Shown here: in pieces, positions 6,290 through 14,105 of the stretch | Position numbering within the stretch: position 1 is the first letter of the stretch | Layout: each line of letters opens with the position of its first letter | From: Thioalkalivibrio sp. | GTDB taxonomy: Bacteria; Pseudomonadota; Gammaproteobacteria; Ectothiorhodospirales; Ectothiorhodospiraceae | Direction: 5' to 3' | Length of the DNA stretch: 15,086 bases | NCBI GenBank assembly: GCA_003555285.1 | Contig: PWGH01000133.1 | Coordinates: 1 to 15,086, forward strand | Notes under the pieces: model-generated | The model's database searches: none | What the model was told of the DNA's origin: nothing | The model's input: only the letters and a program-made list of their open reading frames with translations | Translations under genes and position numbers: made by a program

Positions 6290-6975
6290 CTCTGGCGCTT
6301 CGCGGCGTGCTCTTCGATCTGGACGGCACCCTTCTCGACACCGCTCCGGACATGCACGGGGCCCTGGAACTCCTGCTGCTGGAAAACGACCGCCCAGGCC
6401 TGCCCTTCGCCACCGTGCGGGGCCGAGTCTCCCATGGCTCCAGTGCCCTGGTCGATCTGGGGTTTCCCGGAATCGCCACACCGCTGCGCGAGGCCCTGAA
6501 GCAGCGCTACCTGGAAATTTATGCGGCCAACCTGTGCCGAGCTACCGCCCTCTTCCCCGGGATGGCCGAGACCCTGGAGGTCATGGAAGACCGTGGCCTG
6601 CGCCTGGGTGTGGTCACCAACAAGCCCGCCTGGCTGACCGAACCCCTGCTCGATGCCCTGGGCCTGACGCCGCGACTGGCCACCATCGTCTGTGGCGACA
6701 CCCTGCCCCAGCGCAAGCCCGCGCCGGAGCCAATGTGGCTCGCCGCTCGCCAGGCCGGTGCCGATCCAGCCTGCTTCGTCTATCTGGGCGATGCCGAACG
6801 GGACATTGCGGCCGGGCGCGCCGCCGGCATGCACACCCTGATCGCCCGCTGGGGGTATCTCGAAGCCACTGACGACCCCAACGCCTGGCAGGCCGACGCC
6901 CAATTGCAGGCCCCGGTCGATTTCTGGGCCTGGTTCGAAACACTCGTCAACGAGCCCCAATGGCTGGCGAGCTGA
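6286..6975 (+). CDS. HAD-superfamily phosphatase, probable MurNAc-6-phosphate phosphatase (MupP-type) or phosphoglycolate phosphatase
   Basis: This 229-residue HAD phosphatase has all four catalytic motifs: DLDGT with Asp 11 and Asp 13, VTNKP with Thr 111, KPAP with Lys 144 and YLGDAERDI (166-174). A helical cap lies at about 18-85. It hydrolyses a small phosphorylated metabolite in the cytosol. Two names compete. Automatic annotation usually gives Gph, acting on 2-phosphoglycolate. Position directly after ubiG, the GDTL...KPxPxP run, the RDIAAGRAAGM motif and the W-x-A-D near the C-terminus instead fit MupP, which in Pseudomonas sits next to ubiG and dephosphorylates MurNAc-6-P in cell-wall recycling (AmgK/MurU pathway). 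I lean to MupP but leave the symbol blank. The only ribosome site is a weak AGG at 4 bases, so translation probably depends on coupling. Confidence 0.85.
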   Translation: MTLALRGVLFDLDGTLLDTAPDMHGALELLLLENDRPGLPFATVRGRVSHGSSALVDLGFPGIATPLREALKQRYLEIYAANLCRATALFPGMAETLEVMEDRGLRLGVVTNKPAWLTEPLLDALGLTPRLATIVCGDTLPQRKPAPEPMWLAARQAGADPACFVYLGDAERDIAAGRAAGMHTLIARWGYLEATDDPNAWQADAQLQAPVDFWAWFETLVNEPQWLAS

Positions 6976-8330
6976 ACGCCATCCCCGGTCTGGTCTGGGC
7001 CCTGGCCGCCGCGCTGTTCGTCCTCGGGATCGGCATCGGCCACGCCTGGGCGGGTAGCCGGCTGAACGCCCGCGTTCAAGTCCTGATGGCCGAGAATGCC
7101 CGCCTCGAGGCCGAGCGCGATTATGCCGAGCTGCGCCGCGAGGACCTGCACGAGAGCTTCGAAGATGCCCGGGAGCAACTGGGCAATGCCTTCTCTGCAC
7201 TGGCGAACAATGCACTGCGCGCGAACAACACTCAGTTCCTGCGCCTGGCGCAGTCGGTGCTGAACCAGCAGCTGCTGCGAGGTCAGCACGACCTCAGTCG
7301 CAGCGAAACCCGCTTCGAGGACCTGGTCAAGCCGATTACCGAAACCCTGGCCCGCACCCAGAGCGAGATCCAGGCGATGGAACACTCGCGCGATGCCGCC
7401 TTCACCACACTGAACGAGCAGCTGCGGCGCCTGAGTGCCGATCACGGGGAATTACAAAAAGAGACCCGAAGCCTGGTACAAGCCCTGTCGCGCCCGGGCG
7501 TGCGCGGTCGCTGGGGCGAGTTGACGCTGCGCCGCGCGGTGGAACTCGCCGGCATGAGCGCCCACTGCGACTTCACCGAACAGGCGGTGCTGGCCGGCGA
7601 ACAGGGCCGGCAGCGTCCGGACATGATCGTGCACATGCCGGGGGACCGGGCGCTGGTGGTCGATGCGAAGACCCCCCTCGATGCGTATCTCACTGCCATC
7701 GACGCCACCGACCCGGAGGCCCGGACTGTCGCACTGAAACGCCACGCTCAGCAGCTGCGGGCCCGCGTGATCGAGCTCTCGGGCAAGCGCTACTGGGCCG
7801 GCCTGAAGCACACACCGGAGTTCAGCGTGCTGTTCCTGCCCGGCGACCAGTTCCTCGCCAGCGCACTGGAACAAGACCCCGCGCTGCTCGAGCAGGCCTT
7901 GGAGCGCCAGATCCTGTTGGCCACTCCGAGCACTCTGATCGCCTTACTGCGTGCGGTGGAATACGGCTGGCAACAGGCGCGACTGACCGCCAACGCCCTC
8001 GAGATCCGCGATCTCGGGGCCGAGCTGACCACCCGCCTGGGCAGCTTCACCGAGCACCTGACCCGGCTGGGCCGCGCGCTCGAACAGGGGGCCGAGGCCT
8101 TCAACGCCACCGTCGGCAACCTCGAGCGCCAGGTGATGCCGAGCGCGCGGCGTTTCGAGGAACTCGGCATCCGGGCGCGCAAGCAACCCGAGGTCCCGGA
8201 CCGGGTCGACACCCCGCTGCGCACCCCCTCGCCGAGCCCCAAAGCCCAATCCGACGCCGATGCCGCGGCGGAGAACACCGAGCCATCGATCCCGCTCAGG
8301 GATGCCACGGAACGCTCCGATGCGTACTGA
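6960..8330 (+). CDS. rmuC: RmuC family protein (DNA recombination / inversion-limiting, nuclease-like)
   Basis: A 456-residue protein of the RmuC family, named from an E. coli factor that limits recombination at short inverted repeats. Layout: one N-terminal membrane segment (about 10-31), long coiled-coil stretches (about 35-75 and 110-175), and the RmuC domain (about 178-395) with the hallmark GVRGRWGELTLRRAVE and a PD-(D/E)XK-like core RPDMIVHMPGDRALVVDAKTPL containing Asp 221, Asp 235 and Lys 237. The last 50 residues are Pro/Ser/Asp-rich and low in complexity. The ATG overlaps the preceding phosphatase gene by 16 bases, and the stop overlaps hpnC by 11 bases, placing it firmly in the operon. 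Biochemical activity of the family is only predicted. Confidence 0.95.
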   Translation: MAGELNAIPGLVWALAAALFVLGIGIGHAWAGSRLNARVQVLMAENARLEAERDYAELRREDLHESFEDAREQLGNAFSALANNALRANNTQFLRLAQSVLNQQLLRGQHDLSRSETRFEDLVKPITETLARTQSEIQAMEHSRDAAFTTLNEQLRRLSADHGELQKETRSLVQALSRPGVRGRWGELTLRRAVELAGMSAHCDFTEQAVLAGEQGRQRPDMIVHMPGDRALVVDAKTPLDAYLTAIDATDPEARTVALKRHAQQLRARVIELSGKRYWAGLKHTPEFSVLFLPGDQFLASALEQDPALLEQALERQILLATPSTLIALLRAVEYGWQQARLTANALEIRDLGAELTTRLGSFTEHLTRLGRALEQGAEAFNATVGNLERQVMPSARRFEELGIRARKQPEVPDRVDTPLRTPSPSPKAQSDADAAAENTEPSIPLRDATERSDAY

Positions 8331-9270
8331 TCCTGCGATCGCACCGGCCTACCGGCATTGTCGGGAACGCGCCGCGGCGCATTACGAGAACTTTCCGGTC
8401 GCGTCGTATCTGCTGCCCCGGCGGCTGCGCGGTCCGGTGGCCGCGATCTATTGCTATGCCCGCGATGCAGACGATCTGGCGGATGAGGATCCGCGCCCGC
8501 CGCAGGAGCGCCGCAACGACCTGCTGGCGATGCAGACACGGGTCCGCCGTCTGGCCAACCCAACGCCCGAGTTCGTTTCGCCGGAATCGGTTTCGCCCAA
8601 ATCCGGGGAGGCCGAATCCGAGGGGGCCGAATCCGAGGGGGCCGAATCCGTCTGGTCCGAGCCCGAATGGGCAGCCCTGGCCGACACCATCCGACGCTTC
8701 CACTTGCCGGCAGAGCCCTTCACCGACCTCGCCGATGCCTTCCTCCAGGATCTCGAGAAGACCCGCTATACGGATTTCGGCGAGGTCATGGGCTATTGCC
8801 GACGCTCGGCCAATCCCGTCGGGCGCCTGCTGCTGCATTTGAACGACGCGGCCGGCCCCGAGAACCTCGCCCACTCGGACGCCGTGTGCTCGGCCCTGCA
8901 ACTGATCAATTTCTACCAGGACCTGCACCAGGATTTCGCCGAACACGGACGCATCTACCTGCCGGAAGACGAGATGGCGACCCACGGCGTGACGTCGGTC
9001 CATCTGCAGGACCGGATCAACGACCATCGCATGCGCGCCCTGATGCAGGTGCAGTATCGCCGTGCCGACCGGCTGCTGCGCGCCGGGGCCCCGCTCGGCG
9101 GCGCCCTGCGCGGGCGCCTGGGCCTCGAGATCCGAGCCATCATCCAGGGTGGTGCGCGCCCCCTCTGGCTACTGCGTCAGCAACAGAACGTGTTCTCCCG
9201 TCCTCGTTTGCGCCGGCAGGATTGGTTGCGCATCTTCGCCCGCAGCCTGTTTCCCGCCCGGCATCGATGA
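8320..9270 (+). CDS. hpnC: HpnC, squalene synthase-like (presqualene diphosphate to hydroxysqualene)
   Basis: This 316-residue trans-isoprenyl-diphosphate synthase-fold enzyme is the second step of the bacterial three-enzyme squalene route (HpnD, HpnC, HpnE), in the cytosol at the membrane. Family motifs: HYENFPVASYLLPRRLR (21-37), YCYARDADDLADE (44-56) with the first Asp-rich site, YTDFGEVMGYCRRSANPVGRLLLHL, and NFYQDLHQDFAEHGRIYLP (197-215) with the second DxxxD. Starts at 8302 and 8320 are both possible; 8320 leaves the N-terminal length typical of the family. Between residues 81 and 115 a Ser/Glu/Pro-rich insert, encoded by a 15-bp tandem repeat, replaces the short loop normally found there. 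Both catalytic Asp motifs are intact, so activity is expected if the loop is tolerated. The stop overlaps an in-frame ATG of the next frame (ATGA). Confidence 0.92.
   Translation: MRTDPAIAPAYRHCRERAAAHYENFPVASYLLPRRLRGPVAAIYCYARDADDLADEDPRPPQERRNDLLAMQTRVRRLANPTPEFVSPESVSPKSGEAESEGAESEGAESVWSEPEWAALADTIRRFHLPAEPFTDLADAFLQDLEKTRYTDFGEVMGYCRRSANPVGRLLLHLNDAAGPENLAHSDAVCSALQLINFYQDLHQDFAEHGRIYLPEDEMATHGVTSVHLQDRINDHRMRALMQVQYRRADRLLRAGAPLGGALRGRLGLEIRAIIQGGARPLWLLRQQQNVFSRPRLRRQDWLRIFARSLFPARHR
8560..8664 (+). repeat. 15-bp coding minisatellite within hpnC (about seven units)
   Basis: Units of 15 bases run in register with the codons. GAGGGGGCCGAATCC occurs identically at 8620-8634 and 8635-8649. 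Diverged copies lie at 8605-8619 and, more diverged, 8590-8604, 8575-8589 and 8560-8574, with a degenerate unit at 8650-8664. The encoded pentad is roughly x-x-(A/P)-E-S, for example EGAES and VSPES. Copy-number changes would keep the frame. The gradient of divergence towards the 5' side suggests recent duplication of the central units. Confidence 0.85.
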
Positions 9271-9441
9271 GGGCGGTGCCGCGATACGATGGCCTCTCAA
9301 ACGAGACCGAGCCAGCGCCGGTGTATGGCGGCATCCCCACCTGGGGCCCGTTGCTGCTCGCGGCAACCGCGCCCTGGATGTGCGGACGCAACCCCCGGAC
9401 AGCGGAGGTCACCCGCCGCCAGCCTGCACGCCGGTCGCCTG

Positions 9442-9450
9442 TGCTAAGGT
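9442..9450 (+). promoter_or_regulatory. Possible extended -10 element upstream of hpnD
   Basis: TG-C-TAAGGT matches an extended -10 arrangement, though the hexamer itself matches TATAAT at only three of six positions. A start of transcription near 9457 would leave about 30 bases to the ATG at 9486. No good -35 is visible. Confidence 0.3.
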
Positions 9451-9485
9451 TCGGGGCTTCCCAATCCGCTCCGATGCCCACGCCC

Positions 9486-10331
9486 ATGTCACCCGACGAG
9501 TACTGCCGGAAGAAGACCGCCCGCAGCGGCTCCAGTTTCTATTACGCCTTTCGTTTCCTGGATCCGGAGCGCCGGCGGGCGATCATCGCCCTGTACACCT
9601 TTTGCCGGGCGGTGGACGATATAGTCGACGATTGCCAGGACGTGGCGGTGGCACGCACGAAACTGGAATGGGGGCGCGAGGAGATCGCACGGCTCTTTGC
9701 CGGGCAACCGCGACACCCGATCACCCAGGCCCTCAAACCCCATGTCCAACCCTTCGACCTCTCCCGCGAGTACTTCGAAGAGATCATCGACGGCATGCAG
9801 ATGGATCTGGATTACGACGCCTATCCCGATTTCGCCACCCTGTCCTTGTACTGCTATCGGGCCGCCGGCGTGGTCGGCCTGTTGTCAGCACGCATCTTCG
9901 GCTTCGAGAACCGACAAACCCTGAAGTACGCCCATGACCTGGGCATGGCCCTGCAATTGACCAACATCCTGCGCGATGTGCACGAGGATGCGCTGCGCGG
10001 CCGCGTGTATATCCCGCTGGACGAGCTCCAGCGCTTCGAGGTCGATCCCGAGGAATTTCGGACCAATATCAGCCGCGAACGCCATCAAGCCCTGTTCCGG
10101 TTCCAGGCCGCGCGCGCCCGGGAGTATTACACCAAGGCGCAGGCCCACCTGCCCCCCGAAGACCGCTATTCCCAGCGCCCGGGGCTGATCATGGCGGCCA
10201 TCTACCGAGCCCTGCTCGAGGAGATCGAGCGGGATGAATTTCGCCTGCTGGAACACCGAGTGCGCCTGACCCCCTTGCGCAAGTTGTGGATCGCCTGGCG
10301 TACGGCCCGCGCTGCCCAGCGCGCACCTTGA
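9486..10331 (+). CDS. hpnD: HpnD, presqualene diphosphate synthase
   Basis: The 281-residue squalene/phytoene synthase-family enzyme condenses two farnesyl diphosphates to presqualene diphosphate, the first step of the HpnCDE squalene route. Motifs: N-terminal MSPDEYCRKKTARSGSSFYY, FCRAVDDIVDD with Asp 44-Asp 48 (first metal site), LYCYRAAGVVGLLSARIFG (121-139), and LTNILRDVHEDALRGRVYIPLDEL (158-181) with the second Asp-rich site at 164 and 168. Starts at 9486 or 9474 both fit the family's N-terminus; 9486 matches best. Neither has a good ribosome site. The frame is also open from an ATG at 9267 that overlaps the hpnC stop, which would add 73 residues of no recognisable family, so coupling or a private promoter remains open. 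It is followed by hpnE after 19 bases. Confidence 0.94.
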   Translation: MSPDEYCRKKTARSGSSFYYAFRFLDPERRRAIIALYTFCRAVDDIVDDCQDVAVARTKLEWGREEIARLFAGQPRHPITQALKPHVQPFDLSREYFEEIIDGMQMDLDYDAYPDFATLSLYCYRAAGVVGLLSARIFGFENRQTLKYAHDLGMALQLTNILRDVHEDALRGRVYIPLDELQRFEVDPEEFRTNISRERHQALFRFQAARAREYYTKAQAHLPPEDRYSQRPGLIMAAIYRALLEEIERDEFRLLEHRVRLTPLRKLWIAWRTARAAQRAP

Positions 10332-10350
10332 CGTCGCCATTGCCATCCGC

Positions 10351-11679
10351 GTGACAAACGCTCCGATCGCGGTGATCGGTGCCGGCTGGTCCGGGCTGAC
10401 CGCCGCACTGCACCTGAACCGGGCGGGTCGATCGGTGATCCTGATCGAGGCCGCGGCCGTGCCCGGGGGGCGTGCCCGCAGCCTGGAGGTGGACGGCGCC
10501 CGGCTCGACAACGGCCAGCACATCGTGGTCGGGGCCTGCCGCGAGGTCCGGGCTCAGATCACCGCGGTGGGGATCGCACCCGAGGCGGCCTTCCAGGCCT
10601 TGCCCTTCGGGCTGTCCCTGCAGGCCCTCAAGGCCGACGGCGGCTCGCGCAGCCTTCATCTGACACCAAGCTCCACCCACCCCGGCGCCCTTGGCCTCGC
10701 GCTGTATCGCGCCCTCGCCGAGGAGGGCCTGCGCGCTCGCCTCGGCGCACTGCTCGGGGCCGCACAGATGTTGCATCGGCCGCTGGGCCGCGATCGCTCG
10801 GTGCAGTCCTGGCTTCGGGAACGGCGGCAACCACCAGCACTGATCGAGCAGCTGTGGGAGCCGTTGTGCCTCTCGGTGATGAATGCGCCAATCGGCCTGG
10901 CTTCGGCCCAGATTCTTCAGAACGTGCTGCGCGAGACGCTCTTGGCCGGTCCCGAGGGTGCCCGCCTGCTGATCCCGCGCCAACCGCTGGGGGCGCTGTT
11001 TCCAGAACCGGCCCTCGCCCGGTTGCGCGAACGGGGGGCCTCGATCCGCCTGTCCACGCGTGTGAATGGCATCGAGGTCCGTGGCGATGGCGGTTTTGAC
11101 CTGCGTCTGCGCGATGGGACCGCGCTCCAGGCACGGCAGGTGATCCTGGCCACCCCGCCGCGTGGTGCCCGGCGGCTACTGCCCGCCGCCCCGGGTCTCG
11201 ATGCTCTGCGAGGCGCGCTCCTGGCGCTCGGCGAACGGGCGATCTGCACCGTCTACCTGCGCTATCGGCAGGCCCTGCACCACCTGCCACCCCTGACCGG
11301 CCTGCTCGCCCAGCATGGTCAATGGCTGCTGCCGCGCCATGTCAATGGCGAGCCGCACTGGGTTGCGGTGGTGATCTCGGCACCCGAAACCGGACCGGCA
11401 TTGGCTGCCGAACAGCGCTGGCGTCGGGTTGCACAGGAATTGAACGCCGGATTCCCTGGGCTGGGCTGGCCGGAAAGCGCGCGGGTGGTCTGTGAGCGCC
11501 AGGCCACTTTCGATGCCCGGGCCGGCATCGAGGCTGTGCGGCCCACAGCGCACACGGCACAACGCGGCCTGTATCTGGCCGGCGATTACGTGCGGCCGGG
11601 TCTGCCATCCACGCTAGAGGCGGCGGTACAGGGCGGGCTGCAGGCCGCCCGCGCGGCATTGGCCGAACGTTCGTACTGA
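10351..11679 (+). CDS. hpnE: HpnE, hydroxysqualene dehydroxylase (FAD-dependent)
   Basis: This 442-residue FAD-dependent amine oxidase/desaturase-fold enzyme completes squalene synthesis by reducing hydroxysqualene. The start is GTG at 10351, placed directly before the dinucleotide-binding motif: AVIGAGWSGLTAALHL (7-22, GxGxxG), acidic E33, GGRARS (39-44), then the family-typical LDNGQHIVVGA (52-62). LIEQLWEPLCLSVMNAP is also characteristic of HpnE. Near the C-terminus GLYLAGDYVRPGLPSTLEAAVQGG closes the FAD site. It is the last gene of the plus-strand run. No strong ribosome site is seen, so translation is probably coupled to hpnD, 19 bases upstream. No hopanoid or carotenoid cyclase lies downstream in this window; transcription meets a convergent gene instead. 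Confidence 0.95.
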   Translation: MTNAPIAVIGAGWSGLTAALHLNRAGRSVILIEAAAVPGGRARSLEVDGARLDNGQHIVVGACREVRAQITAVGIAPEAAFQALPFGLSLQALKADGGSRSLHLTPSSTHPGALGLALYRALAEEGLRARLGALLGAAQMLHRPLGRDRSVQSWLRERRQPPALIEQLWEPLCLSVMNAPIGLASAQILQNVLRETLLAGPEGARLLIPRQPLGALFPEPALARLRERGASIRLSTRVNGIEVRGDGGFDLRLRDGTALQARQVILATPPRGARRLLPAAPGLDALRGALLALGERAICTVYLRYRQALHHLPPLTGLLAQHGQWLLPRHVNGEPHWVAVVISAPETGPALAAEQRWRRVAQELNAGFPGLGWPESARVVCERQATFDARAGIEAVRPTAHTAQRGLYLAGDYVRPGLPSTLEAAVQGGLQAARAALAERSY

Positions 11680-11701
11680 AGAGGAGGCGCCAGCAAGCCG
11701 G

Positions 11702-11727
11702 ACCGGTGCTTCGGAAACGGTACCGGT
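11702..11727. terminator. Possible bidirectional hairpin between hpnE and the response regulator
   Basis: The 54-base convergent gap contains ACCGGT at 11702-11707 and again at 11722-11727. Because the hexamer is its own complement, the two can pair around a 14-base loop. There is no T-run on either side, so intrinsic termination is doubtful. Confidence 0.3.
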
Positions 11728-11733
11728 GTGGTG

Positions 11734-12372
11734 CTAGTGTGCCTGCTCCAGCGTCCCGGGCTCGGCATCGACGCAGACGGTGGCCATGTGGCAAAGATCG
11801 GCAATGCTGTCCGCCTGCATCTTCTCCATCACCCGGGCCCGGTACTTCTCGACGGTGCGTGGGCTGATTTCGAGTCGGCGGGCCATGTCCTTGTTGCTCA
11901 ACCCCTCGGTCACCAACACCAGCACATCACGCTCGCGCCGGGTCAGGTCGGCGGCCCGTTCCTGCACCTTCTGCTTCCAGACCATGTGCGCATGTTGACG
12001 CTCATCGGCGGCGATGGCCTCCTCGATCCGGCCGATCAGGGCCTCGGTGGAAAACGGCTTTTCCAGAAAATCCAATGCCCCGCCCTTCATCGCGCGGACG
12101 GTCGCGGGAATGTCGCCGAAGGCGGAAATGAAGATGATCGGCAGATTGCAGCCTCGCGCCCGGAGTTCCTGCTGCAGATCCAGGCCGCTCATGCCGGGCA
12201 TGCGCAGATCCAGAACCAGGCAGCCCCGCTGCTCGGGATCGAGTTCCCGCAGCGCTTCCTCGGGAGAGCCATGGGTCTCAACTTGATAGCCGGCCAGCGT
12301 CAAGGCCAGGGACAGGGATTTGCGTACGGCCGGATCGTCGTCGACCAGCACCACGGCAGGTGTCGAAGTCAT
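11734..12372 (-). CDS. FixJ/TtrR-type response regulator (receiver plus LuxR HTH)
   Basis: The 212-residue regulator has an N-terminal receiver domain (about 5-120) with the acidic pocket DDD (11-13), phospho-acceptor Asp 55 in LVLDLRMPG, Ser 83 and Lys 105 in FLEKPF. A linker leads to a LuxR-type helix-turn-helix (about 142-200) containing LTRRERDVLVLVTEGLSNKDMARRL and SPRTVEKYRARVMEKM. This architecture is that of FixJ, TtrR and StyR-type activators. The ATG at 12372 has AGGAG 8 bases upstream; a TTG at 12393 would add seven residues containing that site. Its ATG overlaps the kinase stop as ATGA, so kinase and regulator are translationally coupled and almost certainly cognate. The target genes and signal are not apparent. 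It faces hpnE tail to tail. Confidence 0.93.
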   Translation of the reverse strand: MTSTPAVVLVDDDPAVRKSLSLALTLAGYQVETHGSPEEALRELDPEQRGCLVLDLRMPGMSGLDLQQELRARGCNLPIIFISAFGDIPATVRAMKGGALDFLEKPFSTEALIGRIEEAIAADERQHAHMVWKQKVQERAADLTRRERDVLVLVTEGLSNKDMARRLEISPRTVEKYRARVMEKMQADSIADLCHMATVCVDAEPGTLEQAH

Positions 12373-14105
12373 GTCGTGATCTCCTGGCGCCAAAGTGGAA
12401 GAGTGAACCGCAGCACACCGCCTTCATTGGCACCGGATTCGACCCACAGCTTACCGCCATGGGCCTCGATGATCGTCCGACTGACTGCCAACCCGATGCC
12501 CATGCCCGTCTCCTTTTCGCTCTCGAAGATATCGAAGATCCGCGCCGCCCATTCCGGCGACACCCCGGCGCCCGTGTCGGCAACCTGCACCCGCGCCTCG
12601 TGTTTCGAGGTATCGATTCGAATCCGAATCTGGCGCTGCTCGGCGCCACTGCGGTCGATGGACTCGATGCTATTGCACAACAGATTCACCAGCACCTGCT
12701 CGATCTGCAGTGGATTCACTCGAACCACCACCGAGGCGGGTGGTGGCTCCAGGACCACCCGAATACCCTTACGGCAGGCCATGGGGTCAACCAGTTCCAG
12801 GGCCGAGCGAATCCGGACCTCCAGTTCGCAGGGCTCGGTCTGCAGGTTGCCTCGATGCATGAAACGGCGTAGCGCACGGACGATGCCCACGGCCCGATCG
12901 ACCTGCTCCTGAAGATCGGAAAGCACCCCCAGCACCTGTCCCTGATTCACCGGTTCCTGACGCACCAGCGCTACTCCCGACTCGGCAAACAGGCTGGCGG
13001 CCGACAACGGCTGTGATAATTCATGCACCAGGGATACCGCCAGCACCGCCACCGAGTTGATCCGGGCGGCATGGGCGATCTCCTCTTGCCGCAGACGCTC
13101 GGCATATTCGCCCTGCACCCGTTCGCTGATATCCAGGTGGGCCACCACGGCTCCGGCGCCGACCTGGCCCAGCGGCGTGACCGACATCAGGAACCAGCGC
13201 TTTTTTTGCGGCGCATGACACGGGTACTCCAGCGTGAACTCGGCCTGCTCTCCGTCGATTACCCGCTGGATGCCGACCTGGGCCTGCGCCGCATAAGGCG
13301 TGGCCTCTTCACCCAGGTGTTCACGGCAAGCGAGCAAATAATCCATTCCGATGCCCTCGACCACCCCGGGGGGTGCGCGGTTCTCGCGCCCGAATCGGCG
13401 CCAGGCCGCGTTCACTCGCGTGATCCGCCCGCGGGCATCGAGCACCGCGATCTGCGCCGACAACGCATCGAGGGTCGACTGATCGGCGCCTTGGCCATTC
13501 TCCTCCAGCTGCGCCTGGGCTACGCTCTGCGCGGTGATGTCCACAATGGTCGTGAAGCACAACCGTTCCAGATCCCGCGAGTACGACCCGAGAAACAGAC
13601 GCAGCGTGTGCGGCTCGACGGCGGTCGTCGCCCCGGGATCGACCGCGCGGTGCACATCCAGGCGAGCATGCAGTTCTCGGGGCGGCGTGTCAGCATCGGC
13701 GGTCGCCATCCCCCCGCAGACCCGGTGCAACTCGGTGAGAAACCGCTTCCGATCCGCGGTATCGACGAAGTCACTCAATGGCCGGCCCACCAGTGTGGCT
13801 TCCGAGTCATCGAGCAATACGGCACCGGCTCGATTCACCTGCAGAACCCGACCTTCGGCATTCAGTACCGCGTAACCGATCGGCGCTGAATCGTAGAGGA
13901 GGGATACGAACTCGTCCGAGGCTCCCGCCGCTGCGGCCTTTTCCAGAAACCGCGTCACCGGCGTTTCAAAGTGATCTCCGCTGGTCATCGGAGCCGCCGA
14001 CGTGTCCGGTGTCGCACCGATGGCCCCCCGTTGGCCGCCCGGCCGGGACTCCGGACCCTGGTGCGGCTTGCGGTCCCCGGACTTGGCATTCCCTTCATTC
14101 GGCAT
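12369..14105 (-). CDS. Soluble double-PAS sensor histidine kinase (FixL/TtrS-like)
   Basis: From ATG 14105, which has AGAGG six bases upstream, the kinase is 578 residues; the frame is open to 14309 but that extension is Arg-rich and unlike any domain. No membrane segment or signal peptide is seen, so it is cytosolic. Order: polar N-terminus (1-45), PAS 1 (about 65-192, beginning LLYDSAPIGYAVLNAEGRVLQVNRAG), PAS 2 (about 209-330, with VNAAWRRFGREN, LEYPCHAPQKKRWFLM and HLDISERVQ), dimerisation helix with phospho-His 361 in LVHELSQPLSAAS, then the ATPase domain with N-box NLLCNSIES (Asn 478), DTGAG (510-514) and TGMGIGLAVSRTIIEAHGG. All catalytic boxes are intact. The F-box region reads FESEKETG rather than the common FFTTK form. 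No haem-binding signature is recognisable in the PAS domains, so the ligand is unknown. Confidence 0.93.
   Translation of the reverse strand: MPNEGNAKSGDRKPHQGPESRPGGQRGAIGATPDTSAAPMTSGDHFETPVTRFLEKAAAAGASDEFVSLLYDSAPIGYAVLNAEGRVLQVNRAGAVLLDDSEATLVGRPLSDFVDTADRKRFLTELHRVCGGMATADADTPPRELHARLDVHRAVDPGATTAVEPHTLRLFLGSYSRDLERLCFTTIVDITAQSVAQAQLEENGQGADQSTLDALSAQIAVLDARGRITRVNAAWRRFGRENRAPPGVVEGIGMDYLLACREHLGEEATPYAAQAQVGIQRVIDGEQAEFTLEYPCHAPQKKRWFLMSVTPLGQVGAGAVVAHLDISERVQGEYAERLRQEEIAHAARINSVAVLAVSLVHELSQPLSAASLFAESGVALVRQEPVNQGQVLGVLSDLQEQVDRAVGIVRALRRFMHRGNLQTEPCELEVRIRSALELVDPMACRKGIRVVLEPPPASVVVRVNPLQIEQVLVNLLCNSIESIDRSGAEQRQIRIRIDTSKHEARVQVADTGAGVSPEWAARIFDIFESEKETGMGIGLAVSRTIIEAHGGKLWVESGANEGGVLRFTLPLWRQEITT

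Noticed and set aside
6253..7215. 320-codon minus-strand frame opposite the phosphatase and rmuC start
   Set aside because: It is antisense to two genes with intact family motifs; its composition is Gly/Arg/Gln-rich without a domain.
8667..9485. Long open plus-strand frame across the second half of hpnC, in frame with hpnD
   Set aside because: It overlaps hpnC in another frame, has Arg/Pro-rich shadow composition and no domain. Only the part after 9486 is hpnD; the part from 9267 is discussed as a start ambiguity.
11728..12912. 394-codon plus-strand frame opposite the response regulator and kinase
   Set aside because: It is the mirror of the two-component genes, whose motifs are unmistakable on the minus strand.
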